Shown here: positions 11,211-20,009 of the stretch, piece after piece
How positions within the stretch are numbered: the stretch's first letter is position 1
How the letters are laid out: each line of letters begins with the position of its first letter
From: an uncultured Granulosicoccaceae bacterium
GTDB lineage: Bacteria > Pseudomonadota > Gammaproteobacteria > Granulosicoccales > Granulosicoccaceae
DNA length: 58,306 bases
NCBI GenBank assembly: GCA_937931165.1
Contig: CALHCI010000052.1
Span: 1 to 58,306 of the forward strand
Direction: 5' to 3'
Notes under the pieces: model-generated
The model's database searches: none
What the model was told of the DNA's origin: nothing
Seen by the model: only the letters and a program-made list of their open reading frames with translations
Translations under genes and position numbers: made by a program

Positions 11211-11953
11211 ACGACGCACGCCAAAATCCGTTGCTGCCGCTTGAGCTTAAGTCGGTCGCGCTTACCATCGGCGGCCGTCCGTTGTTGTCCGGTCTTAATC
11301 TTAAAGTCACAACACCCGGTGTCACGACAATTCTCGGGCACAACGGCGCAGGAAAAAGTCTGCTGCTGCGGCTGCTGCACGGGCTTGGCACCGCCGACAC
11401 CGGCACGATTACCTGGGGTCGGCAAAGTGTCGCAGCTACGGCTGTTAAAGCGCGACAAGCCATGGTGTTCCAACAACCGATTTTGTTAAGGCGCAGCGTC
11501 GCTGCCAACCTCGACTACGTGCTGCAACTGCCGCATGCCAGACCAATCCTCAGCCGCAAACAATTACTCAATCTAGCCAGCCTCTCAGCGGTTGCCAGTC
11601 AACCGGCCAGAACGCTATCGGGTGGCGAGCAGCAACGACTTGCATTCGTGAGGGCACTGGCCACCGGACCTGACATCATGTTTCTTGATGAACCGACCGC
11701 AAACCTCGATCCTGACGCAACACAGTGGATTGAAGATCTGATTAAAAACGCGAGGGCAAAGTCGATTAAAATTTTCCTCGTCACCCACGATATTGGTCAG
11801 GCACGCCGGTTGTCACAGGATGTGATTTTCTTAAACAAAGGCCGCATCGAAGAACACACAGATGCTGCCAGTTTTTTTCACCGTCCAAAATCCGCATACA
11901 GCCAACAGTTTGTTAACGGCGTTCTTCCCGCTTCACCACAGTCCGCACAATGA
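11207..11953 (+). CDS. tupC: Tungstate ABC transporter, ATP-binding subunit
   Basis: ATPase that powers the TupB channel; 248 residues, normal size. Walker A GHNGAGKSLLLRLL lies at about residues 45-58, the Q-loop VFQQPILLR follows, then the ABC signature LSGGEQQRLAFVRAL, Walker B IMFLDEPTANLDP and the H-loop LVTHD. It lacks the C-terminal MOP domain that marks ModC, which fits a Tup-type ATPase. Start GTG at 11207 overlaps tupB, and its end overlaps the tupA ATG, giving a tight B-C-A operon. Confidence 0.87.
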   Translation: MNDARQNPLLPLELKSVALTIGGRPLLSGLNLKVTTPGVTTILGHNGAGKSLLLRLLHGLGTADTGTITWGRQSVAATAVKARQAMVFQQPILLRRSVAANLDYVLQLPHARPILSRKQLLNLASLSAVASQPARTLSGGEQQRLAFVRALATGPDIMFLDEPTANLDPDATQWIEDLIKNARAKSIKIFLVTHDIGQARRLSQDVIFLNKGRIEEHTDAASFFHRPKSAYSQQFVNGVLPASPQSAQ

Positions 11954-12798
11954 AAACCATCAATTCAACAACGCCAATGTCTTCTCTCGTCAAATTTACT
12001 CTTGTGCAGGTGTTGATGCTCTGCACTTTGTTAAACCCTGCCGTAGCGGATAACGCTGTGTTAGTGCAGTCGACCACTTCCACAGCAAACTCGGGTTTGT
12101 ATGACTATTTACTACCGATATTCGAGAAAAAGCATGACACAAGGGTCCACGTGGTTGCTGTCGGTACCGGTCAGGCGATTCGCAATGCCGGTAACTGTGA
12201 TGCCGATGTGCTGCTGGTTCACGCGAAAAGCGCTGAAGAAAAATTTGTTAACGACGGATTCGGCATCAGCAGACAAGATTTGATGTACAACGATTTTGTG
12301 ATTGTCGGTCCGTCATCAGATCCGGCGGGTGTTGCCAACGCAGAATCAGCCTCAGAAGCACTCACCGCCATCACTGCCAAACAGGCGATATTTGCATCAC
12401 GCGGAGATAACTCAGGCACTCATAAAAAAGAGCTGCAGCTATGGCAACAGGCCAATATTGATGTTGAGCCCCTGAGTGGCAAATGGTATCGCGAGACCGG
12501 CTCAGGCATGGGCGCAACGTTAAACATCACGATAGGCATGGGCGCCTATACACTGACCGACCGGGCGACCTGGATCAGTTTTAACAACAAGCAAAAGCAC
12601 CGGGTATTACTGGAAGGTGACGACGCGCTGTTTAATCAGTACGGGATTATTCTGGTAAATCCGGAAAAATGCCCGAACGTCAACGCTGCACTGGCGCAGC
12701 AATTCATCGACTGGATGACCGGGAGTGAAGGACAGCAACTGATCGCCGACTATCAACTTCAGGGTAAACAGCTTTTCTACCCTAACGCGAATCATTAG
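11950..12798 (+). CDS. tupA: Tungstate-binding periplasmic protein
   Basis: Periplasmic oxyanion-binding protein, 282 residues. A signal peptide is seen at about 1-34 (VKFTLVQVLMLCTLLNPAVA). The mature start VLVQSTTSTANSGLYDYLLPIFEKK contains the TTS oxyanion loop characteristic of TupA. ADVLLVHAKSAEEKFVNDG and SRGDNSGTHKKELQLW are further TupA blocks, and ETGSGMGATLNI lies near the second binding loop. Placing the binding protein last is less common than the tupA-tupB-tupC order. It converges on the next gene with 8 bases between. Substrate preference (tungstate over molybdate) is inferred from family. Confidence 0.88.
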   Translation: MKTINSTTPMSSLVKFTLVQVLMLCTLLNPAVADNAVLVQSTTSTANSGLYDYLLPIFEKKHDTRVHVVAVGTGQAIRNAGNCDADVLLVHAKSAEEKFVNDGFGISRQDLMYNDFVIVGPSSDPAGVANAESASEALTAITAKQAIFASRGDNSGTHKKELQLWQQANIDVEPLSGKWYRETGSGMGATLNITIGMGAYTLTDRATWISFNNKQKHRVLLEGDDALFNQYGIILVNPEKCPNVNAALAQQFIDWMTGSEGQQLIADYQLQGKQLFYPNANH

Positions 12799-12806
12799 CA
12801 ATACCG

Positions 12807-13664
12807 TCAGACGTTCAAACAAACCGCGAAGGTATCAGCCAAACGATAGCCATTCATTGAAGCCAGCTTTTTCTTAAACGCCGGTGACCTGCAAAAAGAA
12901 ATAAAATGCTGCATTGGCGGTTCAAACCAGAACCGTCTGTCCACCAACAGATCTAGCGATTCTTCAATCAGGGGCAGAAAGTTAAGCCGATGCTGCATGG
13001 CCAGCGCCTCTAGTCCAAGCGTACATTGTGCGGTTCCATCGGCCACCGCTATCACCGCATCGTGTTCGCTTCTCGCGGTGATTGAAAAGTTAAGGGTCTG
13101 ACTGTCTATTTGCGCTTCTTCAAGTAAAGACTCGAGCACAATCTGGCTGCCGGCACCTGACTGCCTGCCAGCTATCGACAAGGTTTTGAGCGATGTGATG
13201 TCAGTCACCTCAGCGCTCGAGAAGACCAGACCACGTTGTCTTTTTATCCACGACACCAGTACGCAGTTCCCACCGGCATGCTGCTCACCCACGTAGTCGA
13301 TATTCCAGCGTTTGTTAGAAGCATTGAAAATATGCAATGCAGCTACGGTTGCATCACCGGCTCGCAATCGCTCAGAACCATCAATACTGCCATCAAACAA
13401 CGTGGCAATGCCGCACTGAGATTCTCTTATTGCCCACTCGAGCAGAGGATCGTGGGAGCCACTAATTAACACAGCATTGGTCTCCGCCACCGAACCTGCA
13501 GAGTGCTGACGCAACCAACGGTTAATTGCGGCTCGCGAAAACAGCAACTTGCCGGTCGCACGGGTACAAGGGATAGACTGCTCTGCAGCCATGTCGTAAA
13601 CCTTGCGTTCTTTTAAACGCAACAGTTCCGCAACTTCTTTGGTGGTCAGATACTCGCTAGTCAT
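12807..13664 (-). CDS. HTH regulator with PBP-like ligand domain, likely oxyanion sensor
   Basis: Transcription factor of 285 residues. Residues 1-52 are a MerR/excisionase-type HTH (YLTTKEVAELLRLKERKVYDMAAEQSIPCTRATGKLLFSRAAINRWL). Residues about 60-280 match the periplasmic-binding-protein-like domain (PBP_like, PF12727 type) often found in molybdate or tungstate regulators: ISGSHDPLLEWAIRE, GDATVAALHIFN, QSGAGSQIVLESLLEEA, SEHDAVIAVADGTAQCTLGLEALA. There is no signal peptide, so the domain senses a cytoplasmic ligand. Convergence with tupA makes tungstate or molybdate the most likely ligand and the tup operon a likely target. The ligand is an inference from context. Confidence 0.8.
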   Translation of the reverse strand: MTSEYLTTKEVAELLRLKERKVYDMAAEQSIPCTRATGKLLFSRAAINRWLRQHSAGSVAETNAVLISGSHDPLLEWAIRESQCGIATLFDGSIDGSERLRAGDATVAALHIFNASNKRWNIDYVGEQHAGGNCVLVSWIKRQRGLVFSSAEVTDITSLKTLSIAGRQSGAGSQIVLESLLEEAQIDSQTLNFSITARSEHDAVIAVADGTAQCTLGLEALAMQHRLNFLPLIEESLDLLVDRRFWFEPPMQHFISFCRSPAFKKKLASMNGYRLADTFAVCLNV

Positions 13665-13751
13665 TCAGCTGGTCGGCATTGCCGGGGCGGGTGTTGGATA
13701 TCGTGCACAAAAAAACTATGACAGACAATCTAGTCAGCGGAAAGACACTGT

Positions 13752-14762
13752 TCATGCAGCCGGCCTTCGGGAGGCCGCATCGACGCGCCGCAAGGCCTCT
13801 TTTACCACCTCTGCTCCTGCCCCGGGTCGCCAGGCGTTTTCGCTCAGATATCGCCGCCAGATTCGCCCACCCGGCTGCCCCTGAAACAACCCCAGAATAT
13901 GCCGTGTCATTCTGCCCAGCCGGGTACCGGCAGCAATCTCCTTTTCGATGTGGGGAATATAGCGCTCGATGATGTCAAAACGGGTGATACTGGTGGGTTT
14001 GTCGCCGTAGTAAAGTTCATCGACTTCGCTCAGCAGCCACGGGTTTTTATAAGCCTGCCGGCCAATCATGACGCCGTCGAGCGGCAACGGGCATTCATGC
14101 TTTAGAGTCCGGGCTTGCTGGTGCGTTTGCAAACCACCGTTAAGCACAAATGCCAAATCAGGATTCTCCTGCTTAATTCGCTGAACAAAGTCGTATTTGA
14201 GCGGTGGAATATCACGGTTTTCCTTCGGGCTTAATCCATCCAGCCATGCTTTTCGCGCGTGCACGATAAACAATTCACAACCGCCACGCTGCACGGTACT
14301 AATGAATTCGGCAAACGGTTCGTAGGCATCGTTTCGATCAATACCTATCCGGCACTTTACGGTAACCGGAATATCGACCGCTTCTTTCATTGCCGAGACA
14401 CAACTGGCAACCAGTTCGGGCTCAGCCATCAGACAGGCACCAAAACGCCCGCTCTGCACCCGGTCACTCGGACAACCGACGTTCAAATTTATTTCGGCAT
14501 ATCCGTACTGTTGCCCTATGCGGGCACATGCTGCAAGGTCTGCCGGATCACTGCCACCGAGTTGCAACACCACCGGTGACTCTATTGAATCAAAACCCAA
14601 CAGGTAATCTCTGTCACCGTGCAGAATTGCATTACAAGTCACCATTTCACTATATAGCAAGGCTTTTGCAGACATACAGCGATGAAACACCCGACAGAAC
14701 CGGTCGGTCATTTCCATCATCGGCGCTACCGAGAACGCATGGGTATCGATGTTTACAGCCAT
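13752..14762 (-). CDS. dusA: tRNA-dihydrouridine(20/20a) synthase
   Basis: FMN enzyme that reduces uridines 20 and 20a in the tRNA D-loop with NADPH; 336 residues, normal length. The TIM-barrel start FSVAPMMEMTDRFCRVFHRC, the active-site cysteine C97 in LNVGCPSDRVQSGRFGACLM, HARKAWLDGLSPKENRDIPPL (DusA-specific), LNGGLQTHQQA and GVMIGRQAYKNPWLL are all present. dusA is a well known integration target for mobile elements, but I see no integrase or duplicated gene end nearby, so the site looks unoccupied. Confidence 0.96.
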   Translation of the reverse strand: MAVNIDTHAFSVAPMMEMTDRFCRVFHRCMSAKALLYSEMVTCNAILHGDRDYLLGFDSIESPVVLQLGGSDPADLAACARIGQQYGYAEINLNVGCPSDRVQSGRFGACLMAEPELVASCVSAMKEAVDIPVTVKCRIGIDRNDAYEPFAEFISTVQRGGCELFIVHARKAWLDGLSPKENRDIPPLKYDFVQRIKQENPDLAFVLNGGLQTHQQARTLKHECPLPLDGVMIGRQAYKNPWLLSEVDELYYGDKPTSITRFDIIERYIPHIEKEIAAGTRLGRMTRHILGLFQGQPGGRIWRRYLSENAWRPGAGAEVVKEALRRVDAASRRPAA

Positions 14763-15132
14763 CGGGTAGTACTACTGATTTTTTTACAGGATCGTGGCAT
14801 TTAAGTTAACGATTGAACCGAAAGAGTAATGGTATACTTCGCAACGTATAATAATGTTACATCGCAACTGGCAGTTAGTGAAAAACAGTCGCGAGTCCCA
14901 ACATTATACGCCAAGGGAAATTGGCAGCCATAAGTCAATAACCTGCCCCATCACTTACGACGTCCATTGCAGGGTGCTGCCAAAGTGCTCCCAAAGCGCT
15001 CATAGGTACAACTACTCCATCGTAGCCGATCAGATCGGTTTCGAGCACACCTGCAGTAGAGTCGTCGGCCACGAATCAGCGAATTATCGCTGAACATTTT
15101 GTATACCTTTCAAGCAAAGGGGATTTGAAAAT
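14763..15132. other. 370-base intergenic region between dusA and the DUF937 gene
   Basis: No gene seen. It holds a TATACT and a TATAAT hexamer close together near 14833-14852, possible -10 elements without clear -35 partners. CGTATAAT and its complement ATTATACG recur about 55 bases apart, forming a loose inverted repeat. An AAGGGGA ribosome site stands just before the ATG at 15133. A 79-codon open frame inside it has no recognisable features and is probably chance. Confidence 0.4.
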
Positions 15133-16302
15133 ATGTCATTTAATTTAGTAGACCTGGTAAAAGGTCAATTAGGCGGTCCGGCACTTGGTCAGCTCGGGTC
15201 ACTTCTGGGTGAAGACAGCAACAAGACCGAAGCGGCTCTTGGTGCGGCTATTCCGGGCCTGCTGAGCGGCCTGACCAGTTCTGCCAATGCAGACGGCGGC
15301 GGTTCGTTGTTCAACGCAGTTAAAGATGCCGACGACAGCTTGCTCGATAACATTGGCGGCATGCTGACTGGTAACAACAGCAGCAACATGATGAATCAGG
15401 GCAGCAATCTACTTGGCTCACTGCTCGGCAATGGTGCCATGGGCGGATTGGCCAGTGCGGTATCCGGTCTCACCGGTATTGGCGGTAAGTCGTCATCTGG
15501 CCTGATGGGTATCCTCGCACCAATCATCATGGGTATCATCAAACGCAAACTGTTTGGTGGCAGTGGCTTCAGCCAGAACGCCGGTGGTCTGATGAGCCTG
15601 CTCAACGGTCAGAAAGATAACGTACAGGCAGCAATGCCGGCCGGATTTTCTGATCAGTTGCAGTCTTCGGGCTTCATGGATCAAATGGCGAACTTTGGCA
15701 GCGGTGCCGCTAACGCAGCCGGCAATGCAGCCAACGCTGCGGGCGATGCCGTTTCAGGTGCCGCGAATACCGTCGGTAACGCTGCCGGAAATGCTGCCGA
15801 TGCCGCGGGCAACGCTGCTTCTTCCGGTGGTGGCTTCCTGAAGAAGTTTCTGCCAATTGCCATCCTGGTCGCGCTTGCACTGCTGGCCTGGAACTTCATT
15901 AAGGGTAAATCAGCCCCTGACATGGACGGTGCTGTCAGCACTGCCGTCGAAGGTGCCAAAGATGCCATGCCATCAATTGATGTTGACGGCACTGATGTCG
16001 GCGCAGAGTTCGGTAACATTTTCAGCAGCGCCACAAGCACTGTTGAAGGCATCACTGACGTAGACAGCGCCAAGGCGGCAATCCCGGCCTTCAACGACAT
16101 CACAGGCAAAGTCGACGGTTTGAGTGGCATGTGGGACAAAGTGCCTGAAGCCGGTCGTGGCCAGCTCGGCGGCATGATTACCGACAACATCGGCAAGCTG
16201 ACTCCGGCGCTGGACAAAGTTCAGGAAATCCCGGGTGTTGGTGATGTACTCGGTCCGGTCACCGGCCCGTTGCTTGAAAAGCTGATGGCTTTCACCAAAT
16301 GA
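15133..16302 (+). CDS. DUF937 family membrane protein with alanine-rich repeat
   Basis: Protein of unknown function, 389 residues. Residues about 1-175 are a DUF937 domain (FNLVDLVKGQLGGPALGQLGSLLGE, LGAAIPGLLSGLTSSAN, SGLMGILAPIIMGIIKRKLF). Residues about 190-235 are a repeat-like alanine/glycine/asparagine stretch built on NAAGNAA and NAAGDAV units. A single membrane helix follows at about 240-257 (FLPIAILVALALLAWNFI), then a C-terminal region of about 130 residues with low charge. A clear AAGGGGA ribosome site precedes the ATG. DUF937 proteins often carry an OmpA-like C-terminus; this one does not, having instead a region ending in GVGDVLGPVTGPLLEKLM. It is monocistronic, ending at a strong terminator. 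Confidence 0.8.
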   Translation: MSFNLVDLVKGQLGGPALGQLGSLLGEDSNKTEAALGAAIPGLLSGLTSSANADGGGSLFNAVKDADDSLLDNIGGMLTGNNSSNMMNQGSNLLGSLLGNGAMGGLASAVSGLTGIGGKSSSGLMGILAPIIMGIIKRKLFGGSGFSQNAGGLMSLLNGQKDNVQAAMPAGFSDQLQSSGFMDQMANFGSGAANAAGNAANAAGDAVSGAANTVGNAAGNAADAAGNAASSGGGFLKKFLPIAILVALALLAWNFIKGKSAPDMDGAVSTAVEGAKDAMPSIDVDGTDVGAEFGNIFSSATSTVEGITDVDSAKAAIPAFNDITGKVDGLSGMWDKVPEAGRGQLGGMITDNIGKLTPALDKVQEIPGVGDVLGPVTGPLLEKLMAFTK

Positions 16303-16325
16303 TGTAAATTGTCTGCATAGACAAT

Positions 16326-16355
16326 AAAAAACGGGGCTTCGGTCCCGTTTTTTTT
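16326..16355 (+). terminator. Rho-independent terminator after the DUF937 gene
   Basis: ACGGGGC, a UUCG-type loop, then GTCCCGT followed by eight further T; one G-T pair lies near the loop. It is 25 bases beyond the DUF937 stop and separates it from coaA. Confidence 0.9.
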
Positions 16356-16461
16356 ATCTCTTCATCCGACTACACTAGTACTTTCAGTTTCTTCTACACC
16401 TTAGTCTCTGTTCAAGACTCATCTGACGTGGATGTTGCAGCGTCCAAATCCGTGAAACCCT

Positions 16462-17394
16462 ATGGGCTACTCCACCTACCGAAAATTCAGTATCGAACAG
16501 TGGTCCGAGCTCAAGGACACACAGAATGTCCCGCTGACCGAAGCCGAACTTCAGGAACTGCGTGGCATCAATGAAAAGGCTTCAATTGACGAAGTCAAAA
16601 ACGTCTACCTGCCACTCTCGAGATTGCTGAGCTTCTATGTTGCCTCGGCACAAACCCTGAACCAGCAAACAGCAGATTTCCTCAGAGACGACACCCCAAA
16701 AGTGCCGTTTATTATCGGTGTGGCAGGAAGTGTGGCGGTAGGCAAGAGCACCTCTTCACGAATACTGCAGACCCTGCTGGCACGCTGGCCCGGACATCCG
16801 CGTGTTGATTTAATCAACACTGACGGTTTTCTGCTACCGACCGCAGAACTCGAAAAACGCAAAATCATGCATCGCAAAGGATTCCCTGAAAGTTACGACA
16901 GGCAATCCCTCATTACCTTTCTTTCAGATATCAAAAGTGGCAGAAGAAACGTCGTTGCACCTGTGTATTCACACTTGCGCTATGACATCGTGCCGGACAA
17001 ATACACGACGGTAGATCAACCGGACGTACTGATTGTCGAAGGACTAAACGTACTACAGGCCAGTGCAACAGCACCTGGTGAACCCAAAGTATTTGTCTCT
17101 GACTATTTTGATTTCTCGATCTACGTTGACGCCAATGAAGAAGTCATTAAGCAATGGTACGTTTCGCGGTTTCTGACGTTTCGCAGCAGCGTGTTTAAAC
17201 AAAAAGATGCGTATTTTTCACACTACGCCAATCTCAATGAACAAGAGGCGATCAACACTGCGTCTGACATCTGGGATACTATTAACCTGGTTAATCTCAG
17301 AGAAAACATATCGCCCACCCGCCAGCGCGCCGACCTGATTCTGCACAAGAACGCAGATCATGCTATCGACAGTGTTGAACTCAGAAAGCTCTGA
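16462..17394 (+). CDS. coaA: Pantothenate kinase, type I
   Basis: Phosphorylates pantothenate with ATP, the first and regulated step of coenzyme A synthesis. At 310 residues it matches bacterial type I PanK. The P-loop GSVAVGKS is at 89-96. [29 protein letters not shown] is the substrate-binding region, with RYDIVPDKY and [10 protein letters not shown] following. FDFSIYVDA and the ending [23 protein letters not shown] are typical. It starts with ATG ([10 protein letters not shown]) and converges on a decayed gene only 4 bases beyond its stop. Confidence 0.96.
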   Translation: MGYSTYRKFSIEQWSELKDTQNVPLTEAELQELRGINEKASIDEVKNVYLPLSRLLSFYVASAQTLNQQTADFLRDDTPKVPFIIGVAGSVAVGKSTSSRILQTLLARWPGHPRVDLINTDGFLLPTAELEKRKIMHRKGFPESYDRQSLITFLSDIKSGRRNVVAPVYSHLRYDIVPDKYTTVDQPDVLIVEGLNVLQASATAPGEPKVFVSDYFDFSIYVDANEEVIKQWYVSRFLTFRSSVFKQKDAYFSHYANLNEQEAINTASDIWDTINLVNLRENISPTRQRADLILHKNADHAIDSVELRKL

Positions 17395-17398
17395 CCCT

Positions 17399-17874
17399 TC
17401 AACTGACAGCAACACCACCTGAAGCGACCATTGCGTCATTGCCCTGCACAACTGCCGCCAGCGATACCAGATCAGTATCTGTCGACCTGCAGTCGCCGAA
17501 CCATCCGCCGGCAAGTACCCGTGTGCTTCATGGCTGGGTGCCGCCAGAATTTGCCACTGAGTCACCGTCGCAGACATTACCTGCTTGGATGTAGTATCAG
17601 GGAATGTGATTTACACAACTGGTTGAGATGGAGAATACTGTCTCCGGCAGGCAATAATACCAGGCTGGAAAGCCTCAATGCGCAGCACTTCAGCAGTGGT
17701 ATTGCGCAGTATGACATTGACTCCGGGAATGGTTTTGCCGGCAAGTATGCCGATTTGCAGGTCTGCAGAATCCGATAGCGCCATCAGTACAGCGCCGTGC
17801 GCCGCCGGAGAGGAACCCACCACGCCGATGGCAGCCATAAATTTCAGTGTTTTTCGCTTCTGCTGATCAATCAT
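17399..17874 (-). pseudogene. Decayed small exported-protein gene (stop codon and frameshift)
   Basis: Reading from ATG at 17874 gives a basic N-terminus and export-like helix (KRKTLKFMAAIGVVGSSPAAHG) and then IPGVNVILRNTTAEVLRIEAFQPGII before a TAA at 17611-17613. The same frame then stays open with plausible protein sequence (ITFPDTTSKQVMSATVTQWQ, EAHGYLPADGSATA). Near 17480-17500 the sense moves to another frame (STDTDLVSLAAVVQGNDAM) and ends at TGA 17399-17401, just beside coaA. Together this looks like one gene of about 155 codons broken twice. Sequencing error is possible. The stop is TAA, so selenocysteine is excluded. Function unknown. Confidence 0.55.
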
Positions 17875-17982
17875 TTAATTAAACTCTGCTTTGTTTTCAG
17901 TAACATAGCGTATGCTATTTGAATTATCCGTGAACCCTTGCCATTTCAAAGCGCCGATTTTGCATTGTAAATACCCGCTTAA

Positions 17983-17998
17983 TTGTATATAAATACAG
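17983..17998. promoter_or_regulatory. LexA box upstream of lexA
   Basis: TTGTATATAAATACAG at 17983-17998 differs from the gammaproteobacterial SOS box CTGT-N8-ACAG only in its first base, and its AT-rich alternating centre is typical. It ends 21 bases before the lexA ATG, so LexA bound here should repress its own gene until DNA damage triggers cleavage. Confidence 0.82.
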
Positions 17999-18019
17999 TA
18001 ACCAACGACTGGAACCCGC

Positions 18020-18721
18020 ATGCCCAAAAAACAATCAAAGAAATCTGCTGCCACGGAAAAACGCTTTCTCACCAAACGGCAGGAAGAGATTCTGGAATTT
18101 ATCTGCCAGGGAATTCGCGACTACGGTATGCCGCCAACGCGCGCGGAAATTTCAGCCGAGTTCGAATTCAGCTCGGCAAACGCCGCTGAGTCGCACCTGC
18201 GTGCACTCGAGCAGAAAGGCATGATTGAAGTGCTTTCCGGAACTTCACGCGGCATCGTCATTCTGCCGGAAGCGGCAGACTATGTTGAAGATTGCCGCAT
18301 CCTTACGACCGAAGGCGAGGCTATCCCTCTGCCGGTAGTGGGCAGCGTCGCCGCCGGTGAACCTATTCTTGCGGTTAACAACATTGAAGATCACTATTTG
18401 ATAGACCCCGATCTTTTTGATCCGCGTGCCGACTACCTGCTTAGAGTTAAAGGCATGAGCATGTGCGACATCGGCATTCTCGATGGTGATCTGCTTGCTG
18501 TACACAGCACAAAGGAAGCGCGCAATAAACAAATTGTGGTTGCACGTATCGACGACGAAGTCACCGTTAAGCGGTTTCACCGTGCACGCAATAAAGTAAC
18601 ACTGTTTCCGGAAAACGATGACTTTGACCCGATAGAAGTCGATCTCAAAACACAGGACTTTGCTATCGAAGGTGTCTATGTCGGCGTGCTTCGTTATGAC
18701 ACAACGCGCAAGCGTCGGTAA
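18020..18721 (+). CDS. lexA: SOS repressor LexA
   Basis: Represses SOS genes and cleaves itself when RecA filaments form on damaged DNA. Residues about 14-80 form the winged HTH ([49 protein letters not shown]). The cleavage site is A112-G113 (VAAGEP), and the catalytic pair is S147 ([14 protein letters not shown]) and K184 (DEVTVKRF). At 233 residues it is longer than E. coli LexA (202), with a lysine-rich N-terminal extension of about a dozen residues and an arginine-rich tail. A LexA box lies in its promoter. imuA and imuB follow after a 505-base gap. Confidence 0.96.
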   Translation: MPKKQSKKSAATEKRFLTKRQEEILEFICQGIRDYGMPPTRAEISAEFEFSSANAAESHLRALEQKGMIEVLSGTSRGIVILPEAADYVEDCRILTTEGEAIPLPVVGSVAAGEPILAVNNIEDHYLIDPDLFDPRADYLLRVKGMSMCDIGILDGDLLAVHSTKEARNKQIVVARIDDEVTVKRFHRARNKVTLFPENDDFDPIEVDLKTQDFAIEGVYVGVLRYDTTRKRR

Positions 18722-19226
18722 CCGGGCGCACTAAAATAACCGTTATGCTCAGACAACCACTCGGAAAAAACACCACAGGAAAGCACAACTGAAAATCTAC
18801 GGGGATAACAAAAACATAAACCCCGTTCACTTAATATACAACCAGGCCATGCAGAAGCATAAATCTGCATGCTAAGAGATGAAAACAACCTATTGCCTTA
18901 CAGGCAACCCGATAAAACGCCCCCACCCCCTTACCTGCTTCCACCATAGAATAACCGGCAGCGCTGCCCGGCCCCCAACATCAGAGGCTGTCGTAAAAAA
19001 CGCGATCACCACCCCCTCCCGCCTGGAGACTGTCGCAAAACGCACGAACACACCCTCTCGCTCGCGGGAGGGTCAGCGTCTAAGCGCCGGGGAGGGTCCC
19101 ACCGCAACGAGTACTCGTTTGCAAGCTAAGTTACACATGACCGAAATGCTTTTGCGACACCCAACCTCACTCAGTACAAAAGGTGAATAAAGAACAATAA
19201 ATAAAACACACCGATAAACAAATCCC
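18722..19226. other. 505-base gap between lexA and imuA with repeats
   Basis: No gene seen. It contains CATGCAGA at 18848-18855 with its complement TCTGCATG at 18864-18871 (8-base spacer), a weak CGGGG/CCCCG hairpin around 18798-18830, and the repeat cluster at 18965-19110. By eye no CTG-N10-CAG LexA box is present, so imuAB is either read through from lexA or has another control. An in-frame chance reading exists after 18879 but is proline/threonine-rich and unrecognisable. Confidence 0.5.
18965..19110. repeat. GC-rich palindromic repeat cluster, copy 2
   Basis: Two related direct units begin CTGTCGTAAAAAACGCGATC and CTGTCGCAAAACGCACGAAC, each followed by a C-rich block. The second leads into the 22-nt palindrome at 19052-19073 (arms ACCCTCTC and GGGAGGGT, centre GCTCGC), which matches the copy at 421-442 in 19 of 22 bases. 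A further CGGGGAGGG block follows. Parts of the unit occur in reverse orientation at about 250-275 and 515-560. No coding capacity is seen, so this is probably a small non-autonomous repeat family. Confidence 0.6.
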
Positions 19227-20009
19227 ATGACTCTGGAAGCACTGCTTAAGCACCCGGCCCTCTGGCAAGGTCGACAGCAGCATACCGACAAAGAGACCCT
19301 TTCCACCGGATATCCGCAACTGGATGCGGTACTGCCAGCCAGCGGCTGGCCACTTGGCGCACTGACCGAAATCATGGTTAGCAGCGAAGGCATTGGCGAG
19401 TTCTCTTTATTAATGCCCTCACTGCATACCCTGACCCGGCAGCAACAGTGGATTGCTCTGGTCGCCCCGCCCTACATCCCCTATGCACCGGCATTAATTG
19501 CCGCCGGTATTTCACTCGACCGGATACTGGTTGTCGACTCTGCTTCTGCAAATCACTCCGGCAATAGCAACAATGGATCAGCTAACCACAAAGCCAGGCA
19601 GCAGGATGATTTCTGGGCAGCTGAACAGCTATTGCGCAGCGGTATTTTTTCGGCAGTCATTCTATGGACAACACGCACCAGCAATGACCGGCAGCAACGC
19701 CGACTACAACTGGCCGCAGAACAAGGCAAGGCCTGGGCAGTCTGCTACCGCCCCGAACAAGTTGCTAACAGCGCATCACCTGCAGGCTTGCGTATGACAT
19801 TACGTCATCACCAACAACATCTGCAGATAGATATCATTAAAAATCGTGGTGGTAAGTGTCATACCCTGACACTGCCAAAAGACAATCAACACAAACCCGG
19901 ACAAAACAAACCAGAAAAAAATAGACAAGCACAGCAACAAGACAACGCCACTGATACGCAGGTTACCTCGATTACAACGAAGCACCGGCCAGTGCAGCAA
20001 AAGCGATGA
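19227..20009 (+). CDS. imuA: Translesion synthesis accessory protein ImuA
   Basis: RecA/SulA-related protein that works with ImuB (and usually DnaE2) in damage-induced mutagenesis. The 260 residues include LSTGYPQLDAVLPASGWPLGALTEIMVSSEGIGEFSLLMPSL (degenerate RecA-like nucleotide-binding region), WIALVAPPYIPYAPALIAAGISLDRILVVD, and AEQLLRSGIFSAVILWT, the usual ImuA order. A low-complexity Asn/Ser insertion at about 110-125 and a hydrophilic Gln/Lys-rich tail are unusual. The stop overlaps the imuB start by 4 bases. Confidence 0.87.
   Translation: MTLEALLKHPALWQGRQQHTDKETLSTGYPQLDAVLPASGWPLGALTEIMVSSEGIGEFSLLMPSLHTLTRQQQWIALVAPPYIPYAPALIAAGISLDRILVVDSASANHSGNSNNGSANHKARQQDDFWAAEQLLRSGIFSAVILWTTRTSNDRQQRRLQLAAEQGKAWAVCYRPEQVANSASPAGLRMTLRHHQQHLQIDIIKNRGGKCHTLTLPKDNQHKPGQNKPEKNRQAQQQDNATDTQVTSITTKHRPVQQKR

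Noticed and set aside
13752..14762. dusA as an occupied integration site
   Set aside because: dusA is intact, with no integrase gene, no duplicated gene end and ordinary neighbours.
14854..15093. 79-codon frame before the DUF937 gene
   Set aside because: No ribosome site, no recognisable sequence; more likely the promoter region.
17611..17613. Stop codon recoding in the small gene beside coaA
   Set aside because: The codon is TAA, which is not used for selenocysteine, and there is a second lesion downstream, so gene decay fits better.
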